From the NCBI RefSeq assembly GCF_022827545.1, contig NZ_CP094669.1:1-64000 (forward strand): a stretch of DNA of 64,000 nucleotides, given 5' to 3'. The notes under the pieces are model-generated. The model had not been told where the DNA came from. It did no database searches and saw only the letters and a list, made by a program, of their open reading frames with translations. Position numbers and translations under genes: made by a program. This DNA comes from Hymenobacter tibetensis (GTDB lineage: Bacteria > Bacteroidota > Bacteroidia > Cytophagales > Hymenobacteraceae). Shown here piece by piece: positions 7,750 to 17,022 of the stretch; positions within the stretch are counted from its first letter, which is position 1; every line of letters starts with the position of its first letter.

Positions 7750-9064
7750 ATACGCCGGGCTACTAGGACTGACGCTGCTGAGCCTCGGAGCGGCCACTCA
7801 AAGCCATGGCCAGCGCCTCGGCAACTCTCCGTATTCGCGCCTGGGTCTCGGCGACACGTATTTCAACACAGGTGGTGTTCGGCAAATGGGCATGGGAGGC
7901 ACCGGAGTAGCTGCCCCCAACGGGGTGCAGGTCAACGACCTAAACCCGGCCTTGCTGTACTACATGAACCGCACCACCTGGGAAGTGGCCGTGAGCAGCC
8001 AGTACAAAACCGTACGCAACAACGTACAGTCGCAGAAGACGGGGAGTGCGACTCTCGGCTACTTTGCGCTGGCTGTGCCGCTTTCTACGCGGTGGGGTGC
8101 TGCTATTGGCCTCAAGCCCTACAGTGCTGTCGATTACGAGTCGATTCAAACCGGGACGGTAGCCAATGACCCCAATACGCAGGTGATAAGCCGCTACCAG
8201 GGCCAAGGCGACTTATCGGAAGCATATTTCGGGCAAGGCATCCGGCTAGCCAAGGGCTTATCAGTAGGAGTGACGGCTGCTTACGTTTTTGGCAGCATCG
8301 ACCTCACGACCGGCACGCAGGTAGGTTCCGACGCCAGCGACAGAGTAACCACCCTCGACCACATTCACTATTCGGATTTCAGATTCCGGAGCGGGATTCA
8401 CTACCGGGGCAAGTTCACGGATAAGTTGAACTACAACCTGGGTGGCGTGTATGGTTTTCAAACCAACCTGAACGGGGAGCGGCAGCTTACGCAGCAGCGC
8501 CTGGGCGCTGACGGCAGCCAACTAGCAGGCGCCGCCAGCGAGACGTTAGCTGATGGTACGGGTTATGCCGTTGTACCAGCCCTCGCCCAACTCGCCATCA
8601 GCCTCGACAACAACAAAAACTGGTCGGCCAACCTGGATGTATCCCAGCAGCAATGGTCGAAGTTTCGGTCGTTCAACCAGCAGGGCGGCACAGTTGGCGT
8701 GGCACTCAGCAACACTCTTCGAGTAGCAGCCGGGGGAGAGTTTGTACCTGACCCAACCTCGGTCGACAATTATTTCAAGCGCGTTACGTATCGGGCTGGC
8801 TTGTCGGTAGCTGAAATGCCGTACCGTCCGGGCGGGGAAGCACTGTATGATCGGGCCATCAGTTGGGGCTTCTCGTTGCCCGTTTCAGCTTCACCACTGG
8901 AGGCATCTACCATCAGCTTGGGTTTCACGTACGGGCAGCGCGGCAACATCGATGTACGCACTGTGGGTAGCACGCAGGAGCGCAACATCAAGGAAGATTA
9001 CATACGGGCTCAACTGGGCTTGTCGCTCAACAACCGGTGGTTTATCAAGCGCCGGATTGAATAA
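7736..9064 (+). CDS. outer-membrane beta-barrel protein
   Basis: A 442-residue protein with a signal peptide (about residues 1-25, ending near QSHGQ). It continues with a pattern of alternating polar and aromatic residues and glycine-rich turns expected of a FadL-like barrel. The first mature block, NSPYSRLGLGDTYFNTGGVRQ, is shared by many Bacteroidota proteins of this kind. The start overlaps coaX, and lptC follows after 15 bases, so it belongs to a coaX-barrel-lptC unit. What it transports, if anything, cannot be told. Confidence 0.75.
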   Translation: MLNSKYAGLLGLTLLSLGAATQSHGQRLGNSPYSRLGLGDTYFNTGGVRQMGMGGTGVAAPNGVQVNDLNPALLYYMNRTTWEVAVSSQYKTVRNNVQSQKTGSATLGYFALAVPLSTRWGAAIGLKPYSAVDYESIQTGTVANDPNTQVISRYQGQGDLSEAYFGQGIRLAKGLSVGVTAAYVFGSIDLTTGTQVGSDASDRVTTLDHIHYSDFRFRSGIHYRGKFTDKLNYNLGGVYGFQTNLNGERQLTQQRLGADGSQLAGAASETLADGTGYAVVPALAQLAISLDNNKNWSANLDVSQQQWSKFRSFNQQGGTVGVALSNTLRVAAGGEFVPDPTSVDNYFKRVTYRAGLSVAEMPYRPGGEALYDRAISWGFSLPVSASPLEASTISLGFTYGQRGNIDVRTVGSTQERNIKEDYIRAQLGLSLNNRWFIKRRIE

Positions 9065-9079
9065 GGTTTCTCTTTCACC

Positions 9080-9664
9080 ATGCACACACTTCGTGTAATG
9101 CGTCTGCTTTCGTCTCGGGCCGCTCTTCTGTGGCTGCTGGCGGGTACGTTGGTGGTTGGATGCAAAAAAGCGGACCCAGAAACCAAAAAGCCCGTCCAAT
9201 ACAAGGGCCCTTTGCTGGAAAGCAACAACGTGCTGACGCTGTACAGCGACTCGGCAAAGTTGCAGATCAAGTACACGGCGCCGTTGGAGCAGCAGTTCGA
9301 GAATGGTGACAAGCTGTACCCGAAAGGCATCAAGGTGGAATTCTACGGGGAAGGTGGTACCAAGGTGCGCAATACGCTCCAAGGTGACTATGGCCGATAC
9401 GACAAGGTGAAGAACCTGTACTTCATTCGTGGCAACGTGTTCGTGAGCAACGAGGAGAAACAGCAGTCGATGAAGACTCCGCAGATGTACTTCGACCAAG
9501 TGAAGCAGTTGATTTACACGGAAGATTCCGTGCGGATTCAAACGCCCACCGAAATACTAACGGGCAAAGGGCTAACAGCCAACCAGGACTTCTCGCGCTA
9601 TACCATCCTCAAGCCCGCGGGTATCTTCACCATCGACCAGGCTTCCACAACTGGGGAGCAATAG
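9080..9664 (+). CDS. lptC: LPS export protein LptC (lipoprotein form)
   Basis: LptC is the periplasmic link that receives lipopolysaccharide from the LptBFG transporter and passes it on to LptA. The 194-residue protein begins with a hydrophobic signal that ends in the lipobox LVVGC, so it is probably a lipoprotein, as in many Bacteroidota, and not a transmembrane protein as in E. coli. The remainder matches the LptC/OstA jellyroll pattern, with PKGIKVEFYGEGGTKVRNTL and a LTGKGLTAN block near the end. The ATG at 9098 would give a more compact signal peptide and is an alternative start. The ATPase gene lptB is encoded separately at 17.0 kb. Confidence 0.85.
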   Translation: MHTLRVMRLLSSRAALLWLLAGTLVVGCKKADPETKKPVQYKGPLLESNNVLTLYSDSAKLQIKYTAPLEQQFENGDKLYPKGIKVEFYGEGGTKVRNTLQGDYGRYDKVKNLYFIRGNVFVSNEEKQQSMKTPQMYFDQVKQLIYTEDSVRIQTPTEILTGKGLTANQDFSRYTILKPAGIFTIDQASTTGEQ

Positions 9665-9677
9665 TTTTTGCCTATAC

Positions 9678-9962
9678 ATGAATCCACTGAAAAAATTCTG
9701 GGAGCCAGGATTGGGCCGCACCATCCTGTTTTCGCTTGCGGTGGTTTCCTTCGTTATTGGAGCCTATCAAACCGTATTGCAAAACGACAAGAATGCATTG
9801 AGCGACAATTACTTGTGGTTCATGACTTCGTTTGTGTGCGTGCTGTTGTATCGGTACCTGAAATTGACAGAAGACGAGAAGTTGGAGAAAGAGAAAAAGC
9901 CGCTGCCTAAGCTGCCAGGTGCTAGCACCAAACCAGTGCCGCGCAACAAGCGCCGCGGCTAG
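9678..9962 (+). CDS. small membrane protein of unknown function
   Basis: A 94-residue protein with two predicted membrane spans, about 15-31 (TILFSLAVVSFVIGAYQ) and about 44-60 (YLWFMTSFVCVLLYRYL), followed by a charged Lys/Glu tail ending NKRRG. It starts 13 bases after lptC, which suggests the same transcript. I do not recognise a named family. The position between lptC and the PpiD-like gene hints at an envelope role, but this is only context. Confidence 0.65.
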   Translation: MNPLKKFWEPGLGRTILFSLAVVSFVIGAYQTVLQNDKNALSDNYLWFMTSFVCVLLYRYLKLTEDEKLEKEKKPLPKLPGASTKPVPRNKRRG

Positions 9963-9971
9963 AAAAGCAGA

Positions 9972-10054
9972 CGAAATAGTGAGTTGGGGAGTTTGCAGTT
10001 CTACTTGCGCGGTTTGCACTAGGAGAGCGGCAAACTCCCCAACTCACTATTTCG
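9972..10054. repeat. perfect 25-bp inverted repeat (large hairpin)
   Basis: The left arm at 9972-9996 (starts CGAAATAGTGAGTTGGGG) and the right arm at 10030-10054 are exact reverse complements over 25 bases, with a 33-base loop. It fills the space between the small membrane protein and the PpiD-like gene. There is no clear T run. See the findings. Confidence 0.9.
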
Positions 10055-10146
10055 CGCTCCTGCCACGAGGCACCTCCTTAATTCGCCTTTTTCTGATTAT
10101 TTTGCGACTCTTTACGCTTTTACCTACTGTGCTTTTTTTCAAGTAA

Positions 10147-12267
10147 ATGGCTTTAATTAACACTATTCGAGAAAAATCAGGCTGGGCCGTGGGCACTGTC
10201 GCCATCGGCATGCTGCTCTTCATTGTGGGCGGCGACCTGATAGGAGGGAAGAACCGCCTATTCGGTGGCAATGAGAATGTGGTAGGCGAAGTAGCTGGCG
10301 AAAAAGTGGAGCTGGCAGATTTCAACAATGCGCTAGAGCAAGCCAAGCAGTCGTTTGTGCAGCAGCAAGGCCGGCAGCCCGACGAGCAGGCTATGAGCTA
10401 CCTGCGCGACCAGGCGTGGAACCAGACCATCTTCCGTATTGCGTTCCAGAAAGAATTCGACAAGCTAGGCCTAACCGTATCGGACGACGAGCTAACCGAT
10501 ATGGTGCAGGGCAAGAACATTCACCCGAGCATTCGGCAGGCTTTCACTGACCCAAAGACCGGGCAGTTTGACCGTACCAAAATCGTTACGTATCTGCAGG
10601 GCCTAGACAAGCTGCCACCCGATGCGCAAGCTGCTTGGCAAAACTTTGAGGCCAACCTGGGTCCGGAGCGGATGGCACAGAAGTACAACAACTTGCTGAA
10701 GTTGAGTACCTACGTGACGACCGCAGAAGCCAAGCGCTTCAATGAAGACCAAAACAGCCGCGCCAGCATGCGTTATCTGTTTGTCCCATACTTCTCCATC
10801 TCCGATTCGGCGGTGAAAGTAACGGACGAGCAGCTGCAAGCTTACCTCGACAAGAACAAGGCCCGCTACAAAGTAGAAGATGGCCGCGACTTGGAGTACG
10901 TAACCATTCCGGTGGTAGCGTCCAAAGAAGACACGGCGGCCGTGCGGGAAACGGTGGCCCAACTGGCTACGCAATTCACTACCGCTCCCAACGACTCGTT
11001 GTTTGTGAAACTGAACTCCGACCAGCCCTACAACGACAACTACGTTTCACCTGCTGATATGCCGGAGAAGCTGCGCCAGCAACTGCCCCTTACAGTGGGT
11101 CAGGTGTACGGTCCTTATGCAGAAAACGGAACGGTGAGCCTGCACAAAGTAACTGGCCAAAAAGCCGGAACGCAGTCGGCGGCGCGCGCCAGCCATATCC
11201 TCATCAAGCCCGAAGGTACCACGCCAGAAGCAGAAGCTGCTGCGTTGGCCAAAGCCAAAGACTTGCTAGCCAAAATCAAAGGCGGAGCTGACTTCGCGGC
11301 TATGGCTCGGCAGTTCGGGACCGATGGAACGGTAAGCACCGGCGGCGACTTGGGCTGGTTCCAGCAGGGTCGCATGGTGCCAGAGTTTGAAAAAGCCATT
11401 TTTGGGGCTACCTCCACGGGCTTGCTACCTGCTCCGGTGAAGACCTCGTTCGGTTACCACATCATCAAAATCACGGCTCCCAAAACCAACCAGACGTATC
11501 AGCTTGCTACGGTACAGAAGAAGATGGAGCCATCGGAAGCTACGCGCGAAGCGGCTTACGCGAAAGCCCAGGCGCTGAAAGGCCAAGTGACCGATCTGGA
11601 AAGCTTCCGGAAAGTGGTGGCCAAAGAAAAGGTGTTGCAGAAGCAAGAGGTAAAAGGCCTTGGCCGTGGCGACCAAGCGGTGAACAGCCTGCAGGGAGCC
11701 CGCGAAATTGTGCGGTGGGCATATGGCGTTGGAGGCAAGAAAACCGAAGTAGGTGATGTTTCAGACGTGTTTGAAGTAGGTGACCAGTACGTGGTAGCCG
11801 TATTGACCGGTCAGCGGAGCAAAGGCACTGCCGATGTTGCTAGCCTTCGCCCAGAACTTTCGGCGGCTGTCCGCAACGAGGAGAAGGCCAAGCAGATTAT
11901 CAGCAAGCTGAACGGCAAAACGGGTGCGCTAGAGCAAATAGCTACCACCTATGGGGCGGCAGCCCAAGTGAAAACGGCTGATGGCGTAGTGCTCGGTTCG
12001 GGTACCATTCCTGGCTTAGGCAGCGAGCCGCTAGCGGTGGGCAAAGCATTTGGCTTGAAGCCCGGCCAGAAGTCGGCTCCCATTCAGGGAGAGCAGGGCG
12101 TGCTGATTGTAGAGCCTGTTCGTGTGGATAAGTCTACGTCAGCTACCGATCTGTCAGCTGTTCGCAAGCAACTCACCGACCAGCGCACCGGCCGGGCCGA
12201 TGGCCTGATCTACGAAGCAGTGAAAGCCAACGCCAACATCAAAGATGAGCGCAACAAGTTCTTCTAA
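10147..12267 (+). CDS. PpiD-like periplasmic peptidyl-prolyl isomerase/chaperone
   Basis: The 706-residue protein has one N-terminal membrane span at about 13-30 (VGTVAIGMLLFIVGGDLI), then a SurA/PpiD-type N-terminal chaperone region with the pattern VAGEKVELADFNNALEQ. A parvulin domain lies at about 346-440, with ASHILIK, ADFAAMARQFGTDGT and GYHIIKI. A long helical C-terminal part follows. This layout is that of PpiD, an inner-membrane chaperone at the exit of the Sec translocon that helps outer-membrane proteins fold. It stands alone after the hairpin at 9972 and before a strong terminator. TTATTTTG at 10097 is a weak -7 candidate. Confidence 0.88.
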   Translation: MALINTIREKSGWAVGTVAIGMLLFIVGGDLIGGKNRLFGGNENVVGEVAGEKVELADFNNALEQAKQSFVQQQGRQPDEQAMSYLRDQAWNQTIFRIAFQKEFDKLGLTVSDDELTDMVQGKNIHPSIRQAFTDPKTGQFDRTKIVTYLQGLDKLPPDAQAAWQNFEANLGPERMAQKYNNLLKLSTYVTTAEAKRFNEDQNSRASMRYLFVPYFSISDSAVKVTDEQLQAYLDKNKARYKVEDGRDLEYVTIPVVASKEDTAAVRETVAQLATQFTTAPNDSLFVKLNSDQPYNDNYVSPADMPEKLRQQLPLTVGQVYGPYAENGTVSLHKVTGQKAGTQSAARASHILIKPEGTTPEAEAAALAKAKDLLAKIKGGADFAAMARQFGTDGTVSTGGDLGWFQQGRMVPEFEKAIFGATSTGLLPAPVKTSFGYHIIKITAPKTNQTYQLATVQKKMEPSEATREAAYAKAQALKGQVTDLESFRKVVAKEKVLQKQEVKGLGRGDQAVNSLQGAREIVRWAYGVGGKKTEVGDVSDVFEVGDQYVVAVLTGQRSKGTADVASLRPELSAAVRNEEKAKQIISKLNGKTGALEQIATTYGAAAQVKTADGVVLGSGTIPGLGSEPLAVGKAFGLKPGQKSAPIQGEQGVLIVEPVRVDKSTSATDLSAVRKQLTDQRTGRADGLIYEAVKANANIKDERNKFF

Positions 12268-12288
12268 ACCCTGCTGTTGCTTATAGAG

Positions 12289-12318
12289 AAAGCCGCTCCC
12301 AACAGAGCGGCTTTTTTT
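12289..12318 (+). terminator. rho-independent terminator
   Basis: A 10-bp stem (AAAGCCGCTC at 12289-12298, GAGCGGCTTT at 12305-12314) with a 6-base loop runs into T7. It terminates the PpiD-like gene. Confidence 0.9.
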
Positions 12319-12482
12319 GTGAAAGGACGTATCCATATCCAGCACAGGCGAGGCACCGAAACGCTGGGTTCTGTGGCTGCCGAACTGCCGGGCCCAAAGG
12401 AGCGTCGGATTTCCTGCTTATCTTGAAATGAATCTGACGGCGCTGCCGTTTGCGTTGGTATCTGCTATCTATTGTTGTTTGT

Positions 12483-14294
12483 ATGCGCCACTTCCATAGT
12501 CTGTTCTTCTCTCTATTGCTCTGTAGTACTGCGCCGCTTCAGGCCCAACAGGAGAGCGGCAACACTTCTTTGGCCAAAGAGTATGCCCGCAAAGGAGAAC
12601 ACGAAAAGGCTGCTTTTCTCTTTAGCAAGCTGCCCGCCGATGCACAAACATCAGCAGATGTGTTGCCCGATTACTTAACGGCGTTGCAGGGGCTGAAGCG
12701 CTACAAAGACGCTGAAAAACTAGTAAAGCGCGCCATCCGGCAGCACCCCGAGGAAGGTGGCTACGGTGTGGCGCTGGGCAGCCTCTACACTGTGTCCGGC
12801 GACGAGGGTGCGGCTACCAAGCAATACGAAAAGCTGCTCAGCCAACTTACCTCCACACAGGTGCTGCCCGTTGCGGCCGAATTTAGCCGCCGCAACCAGC
12901 CTGACTGGGCCGAGAAAACCTATTTGCGCGGTCGGCAGCTGTCCAAGAACGATTCCGAATTCAGCACGCAGCTGGTGCAGCTCTACACCCAGACTGGCAA
13001 CACCGAGAAGCTGCTTGGCGAAACACTGCGCCTCGTGCAGACCGACGAGACGCAGCTGCCCTTCGTGCGCAACATGTTGCAGAACAGCCTGCAAAACGAG
13101 AAGGATTTCGACACCTTGGAGCGTCAGTTGCTCACCAACGTGCAGAAGTACCCAGAGCAGAGCGTGTACAGCGAGCTGCTGCTGTGGCTGCAAGTACAGC
13201 GCCGCGACTTTACTGGAGCCTTAGTTCAAGCCAAAGCCCTCGACCGGCGTGGTCGCACCGAAGGCAGCCGCGTGATGGACTTGGCCGCCATTGCCCAGTA
13301 CAACAAAGACTACGAAAGCGCCATTGGGGGTTACGAATATGTGCTCCGCGAATACAAAGGTGGTCCGTTTTATGCTGCGGCCCGGCAGCGGCTGGTGCAA
13401 AGCCGGGAAGCGTTGGTGCGCGAAACGTATCCCGTAGACCCCGCCAAGATTCGCAGCCTGATTGGAGAGTATCAGCAGGTGTTGGCAGAGTTGGGGCGCA
13501 CGCCCCAGACTGCCCCCGTGCTGCGTAGTATGGCCGTGTTGCACGCCTTCCAGCTCGATGAGAAAGCGCAGGCCGTCGTGCTGTTGCAGGAGGTTATCGA
13601 CATGCCGCGGGCCAGTATTGAGGTAGTAGACCAAGCCAAGATTGACTTAGCGGATATCTACTTGCTGCGGGGTGAGCCCTGGGAGGCAACCTTGCTGTAC
13701 TCGCAGGTGGAAAAGTCGCACAAGGATTCACCGCTGGGTTACGAGGCCAAGTTGCGCAACGCCCGGTTGAGCTACTTTGCTGGCGACTTCAAGCTAGCCA
13801 AAAGTCACCTTGATATTCTCAAGGAAGCTACCACCCGCGAAATAGCCAACGACGCCATGCAGCTCAGCCTGCTCATCACCGACAATACCGCTATGGATAC
13901 GGCTGGTGTTGCCCTGCGCGATTATGCGTCGGTGGAGCAGCTGGTGTTTCAGAACAAGCTGCCTGAGGCGTTGCGGGGCTTGGATGCCCTCCTACAGAAG
14001 TACCCCGGCCACGCCCTGCAGGACGATGCCTGGTTTCTGAAAGCGCAACTCCAACGCCGCACCGGTGAGTATCGGGCGGCTGTTACCACGCTCGAGAGAA
14101 TCACCAACAACCCGAAGTACGACGTGCTCAGCGACGATGCCATGTTCTTGCTGGCCAGTATTCAGGAAGAAAATCTGCAAGACAAAGAGCAAGCGAAGAA
14201 TCTGTACAACCAATTTTTGGCGAAGTACCCCGGCAGCATCTACGTAGCGGAAGCGCGCAAGCGGTTCCGGAAGCTGCGCGGCGACAGTTTGTAG
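12483..14294 (+). CDS. periplasmic TPR-repeat protein
   Basis: A 603-residue protein starting with a signal peptide (HFHSLFFSLLLCSTAPLQAQ). After it, almost the whole chain is TPR-type helical hairpins: repeats at about 20-130, again at about 250-330, and a clear C-terminal set near 480-600 with AWFLKAQLQRRTGEYRAA and AKNLYNQFLAKYPGSIYVAEARKR. The last repeats resemble YbgF/BamD-type TPRs. I chose the ATG at 12483 because it gives a proper signal sequence; an in-frame start at 12450 would add 11 residues. It is probably a periplasmic scaffold protein; partner unknown. Confidence 0.72.
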   Translation: MRHFHSLFFSLLLCSTAPLQAQQESGNTSLAKEYARKGEHEKAAFLFSKLPADAQTSADVLPDYLTALQGLKRYKDAEKLVKRAIRQHPEEGGYGVALGSLYTVSGDEGAATKQYEKLLSQLTSTQVLPVAAEFSRRNQPDWAEKTYLRGRQLSKNDSEFSTQLVQLYTQTGNTEKLLGETLRLVQTDETQLPFVRNMLQNSLQNEKDFDTLERQLLTNVQKYPEQSVYSELLLWLQVQRRDFTGALVQAKALDRRGRTEGSRVMDLAAIAQYNKDYESAIGGYEYVLREYKGGPFYAAARQRLVQSREALVRETYPVDPAKIRSLIGEYQQVLAELGRTPQTAPVLRSMAVLHAFQLDEKAQAVVLLQEVIDMPRASIEVVDQAKIDLADIYLLRGEPWEATLLYSQVEKSHKDSPLGYEAKLRNARLSYFAGDFKLAKSHLDILKEATTREIANDAMQLSLLITDNTAMDTAGVALRDYASVEQLVFQNKLPEALRGLDALLQKYPGHALQDDAWFLKAQLQRRTGEYRAAVTTLERITNNPKYDVLSDDAMFLLASIQEENLQDKEQAKNLYNQFLAKYPGSIYVAEARKRFRKLRGDSL

Positions 14295-14565
14295 CGTATC
14301 TGCCCAAGAACGCAACAACTCTAGCTCATACAGTGCGTGCGCTTCGCACGGGTGTTCTGTACGTTGCTGAGGGCAGCAAGCAGGGGCAGCCGAAGAATAT
14401 AAATAGCAGGCCTAATGCCCCAATGAAAATCAGGTACATAACATTGTTGGAGAGGGTGTACTGGCTCTATTTACCAACCAACGCACGCGAGTTGGGCATG
14501 CAGGTAAACCACCTACTTCAAAGTGTAAGACACCAGCAACAACTGGGCGGGCGCGGTTTTCTTCG
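14295..14565. other. intergenic region before recJ
   Basis: No convincing gene on either strand. The minus strand holds a 37-codon open frame at 14326-14439 whose first 17 residues are strongly hydrophobic; I treat it as unproven. No terminator with a T run is visible after the TPR gene. Confidence 0.4.
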
Positions 14566-14573
14566 TACTTTTG
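14566..14573 (+). promoter_or_regulatory. -7 box for recJ (TACTTTTG)
   Basis: An exact match to TAnnTTTG, 27 bases before the first recJ ATG candidate. No matching -33 TTG is present. The box overlaps an in-frame TTG codon at 14571, which argues against that codon being the start. Confidence 0.5.
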
Positions 14574-14600
14574 AAGACAAGGCCGACCCCGGCAGCTGCT

Positions 14601-16328
14601 ATGCACATGGAAAAACGATGGATTCGCAAGCCAGCGCCTGACGCTGAAAAGGTTCGGTCCTTGGCCGACGCATTGCGCGTCAAAGAAACCATTATAGCAC
14701 TGCTTTGCCAGCGTGAGGTTTGCACGTTTGAAGAGGCCCGCGCCTACTTCCGTCCCAATCTGCGGGAACTACCCAACCCACTGCTGATGCGCGACATGGA
14801 CCGCGCCGTAGCCCGCCTAACTTATGCGCTGCATGCCGGCCAGCGCGTGCTGATATTCGGCGACTATGACGTAGACGGCACCACCTCGGTAGCCGTGGTG
14901 TACAGCTACCTGCGCCGCTTCTTTGGGCCGGAGCGCATCGACTACTACATACCAGACCGTTACAAAGAAGGGTACGGGGTGTCAGAAGCGGGTATCGACT
15001 TTGCGGCCGACAACGACTTCGCCCTCATTATTGCCCTCGACTGCGGCGTGAAATCCGTGGACAAGGTGGTATATGCCAATGAGCGGGGAGTGGACTTCAT
15101 CATCTGCGACCATCACCTGCCGGGCACCGAGCTACCTGCCGCCGTGGCCGTGCTTGATCCCAAGCGGGCCGGCTGCCAGTATCCGTTCAAAGAGCTTTCG
15201 GGCTGTGGCGTAGGCTTTAAGCTGATGCAAGCCTTCACCGAAGACCAGGGCTTGGATGAAGAACCGCTCTACGACCTGCTGGATCTGGTGGCGGTGAGTA
15301 TTGCCGCCGACATTGTGCCTATCATGGGCGAAAACCGGACGCTGGCGTACCACGGCCTACGCTTGCTCAACGACCCCACCCGGCCTCAGCGCCCTGGCCT
15401 CGATGCGCTTCGTGAACTCGCCGGCTTGCAAACCGCTGAGTTGAACATCAGCAGCTTGGTATTTGGCTTCTCGCCGCGCATCAACGCCGCGGGCCGTATG
15501 GGAGACGCCAAACGTTCGGTGGCTATGCTGTTGGCTTCCAGCAAAGAGGAGGCTTTCGAGAAGGCTTCGGTGGTGGACAAGACCAACCAAGAGCGCCGCG
15601 GCTTCGACACCAGCATTACCAAGGAAGCTCTGGATATGATTGAGGCCGATGCGCTTTTTCAGGACGCCCATACCACGGTGCTCTACAAAGAGGACTGGCA
15701 CAAAGGCGTGGTTGGTATCGTGGCCTCGCGCTGCCTCGACAAGTACTACCGCCCCACCATCATCCTGACGCATAGCAACGGCAAAGCCACTGGCTCGGCC
15801 CGCTCTGTGGCTGGGTTTGATGTGCACCAAGCCATTGAAGAGTGCGCCGACCTTCTGGATCAGTACGGGGGGCATATGTATGCCGCAGGTCTGACGTTGC
15901 CGGTTGAGAACCTGCCGGCCTTCCGGGCGAAGTTCGAGAGGATAGTAGCTAGCCGCATCCTGCCCGAGCAGATGATTCCGCCCGTAGATATTGACGCCGA
16001 ACTTGATTTGAGCGACGTCACGAATGGCTTCTATAACCTGCTGCGCCAGATGGAGCCTTTCGGGCCCGGCAATGCCAACCCGACCTTCATGGCGCGCAAC
16101 GTGTATGCCGCTCCCAACTCGGCGCGTGTAGTTGGGCAGTCACACCTTAAAATAGCCCTCACCCAAGACGGCCACCACGTGGTAGATGCCATTGGCTTTG
16201 GCCTTGGCGAGCATCTGCAACGTATTCAGGAGGGTGAGCCATTCAGTGTGTGCTATACCGTAGAAATCAACGAGTACCGGGGCGTCAGAACCTTGCAGCT
16301 GCGCGTAAAGGACATTCGCTGGGAATAA
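14601..16328 (+). CDS. recJ: single-stranded-DNA-specific exonuclease RecJ
   Basis: RecJ is the 5'-3' exonuclease that resects DNA for the RecFOR pathway, so it functions together with recF at the start of the window. Starts at 14601 or 14607 (MHMEKRWIRKP) are equally possible; the protein is then 575 or 573 residues, normal for RecJ. The DHH-family motifs are visible: FGDYDVDGTTS near residue 87 and ICDHHLPG near 168, which bind the metal ions. The DHHA1 region carries KGVVGIVASR and the later GGHMYAAGL. It ends 32 bases before the convergent DoxX gene. Confidence 0.95.
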   Translation: MHMEKRWIRKPAPDAEKVRSLADALRVKETIIALLCQREVCTFEEARAYFRPNLRELPNPLLMRDMDRAVARLTYALHAGQRVLIFGDYDVDGTTSVAVVYSYLRRFFGPERIDYYIPDRYKEGYGVSEAGIDFAADNDFALIIALDCGVKSVDKVVYANERGVDFIICDHHLPGTELPAAVAVLDPKRAGCQYPFKELSGCGVGFKLMQAFTEDQGLDEEPLYDLLDLVAVSIAADIVPIMGENRTLAYHGLRLLNDPTRPQRPGLDALRELAGLQTAELNISSLVFGFSPRINAAGRMGDAKRSVAMLLASSKEEAFEKASVVDKTNQERRGFDTSITKEALDMIEADALFQDAHTTVLYKEDWHKGVVGIVASRCLDKYYRPTIILTHSNGKATGSARSVAGFDVHQAIEECADLLDQYGGHMYAAGLTLPVENLPAFRAKFERIVASRILPEQMIPPVDIDAELDLSDVTNGFYNLLRQMEPFGPGNANPTFMARNVYAAPNSARVVGQSHLKIALTQDGHHVVDAIGFGLGEHLQRIQEGEPFSVCYTVEINEYRGVRTLQLRVKDIRWE

Positions 16329-16360
16329 AGCAGCCTGCTTTGTGCGCAGGATGCTGCTCG

Positions 16361-16741
16361 CTATTCTTGTTTGCTAATCATGCGTGCGCTCCACCACACC
16401 CACCCAATTAGCACCAGCTGGAGCGGCAGCCGCAGCCACAACGCCCAAAGCGGGACCGACAAACCGGCTCCCTGCGTTTGCACCATGTACACGTTCGCCG
16501 GAAATACGGCCAGCAGCAGCAAAATCAGTCCCCAGCCTGCTGCCTGACGTGTAGCAGGCAATAGTAGTCCCAAGCCGCCTGCTACTTCGGCAGCGCCGCT
16601 CAGGTACACGAGCAGTAGCGGGGCCGGCAGATAAGGCGGCATGATGCGCACGTATGGTGCTGGCGCCACGAAATGCAGGATTCCGGCGCCCACAAAAATG
16701 AGCGCCAGTAGGTAAAGACTAGATTTGCGCAGTACGGACAT
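16361..16741 (-). CDS. DoxX-family membrane protein
   Basis: A 126-residue protein with about four membrane spans. The family pattern is clear: a first span followed by GAGILHFVAPAPYVRIMPPYLP, then YLSGAAEVAGGLGLLLP and the third span AGWGLILLLLAVFPANVYM. DoxX/YphA-like proteins have no single known function; some members associate with respiratory or redox proteins. I chose the ATG at 16741; a GTG four codons upstream is possible. The gene converges with recJ. Confidence 0.85.
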   Translation of the reverse strand: MSVLRKSSLYLLALIFVGAGILHFVAPAPYVRIMPPYLPAPLLLVYLSGAAEVAGGLGLLLPATRQAAGWGLILLLLAVFPANVYMVQTQGAGLSVPLWALWLRLPLQLVLIGWVWWSARMISKQE

Positions 16742-17010
16742 GATAGGAGACACGAAGCAGAACCTTGGAGGCTATAAGTTGCAATGGATTTGGTGTGTAG
16801 CGGCTTGCCTTTAATTTATATTTCGGGGCGGCTTGAACTGTCTTCCCGCCATGCGTTGTCTGCCTGAGACGGTACTAGCACGCATCCTTGCTGATACGTG
16901 CATAGGAAATCCATACTTCCGGCCAGTGCTTCAGGTGTCTTTCGTACTAGGCTAGCTACACTACCGTTATCCTACTACCAGCTAACAACTATCCTGCCCG
17001 CGCCTTCTCT

Positions 17011-17018
17011 TACCTTTG
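17011..17018 (+). promoter_or_regulatory. -7 box for lptB (TACCTTTG)
   Basis: An exact TAnnTTTG followed by C. It ends only 5 bases before the lptB ATG, so transcription would begin at or next to the start codon and the mRNA could be leaderless. No clear -33 TTG. Confidence 0.6.
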
Positions 17019-17022
17019 CTCT

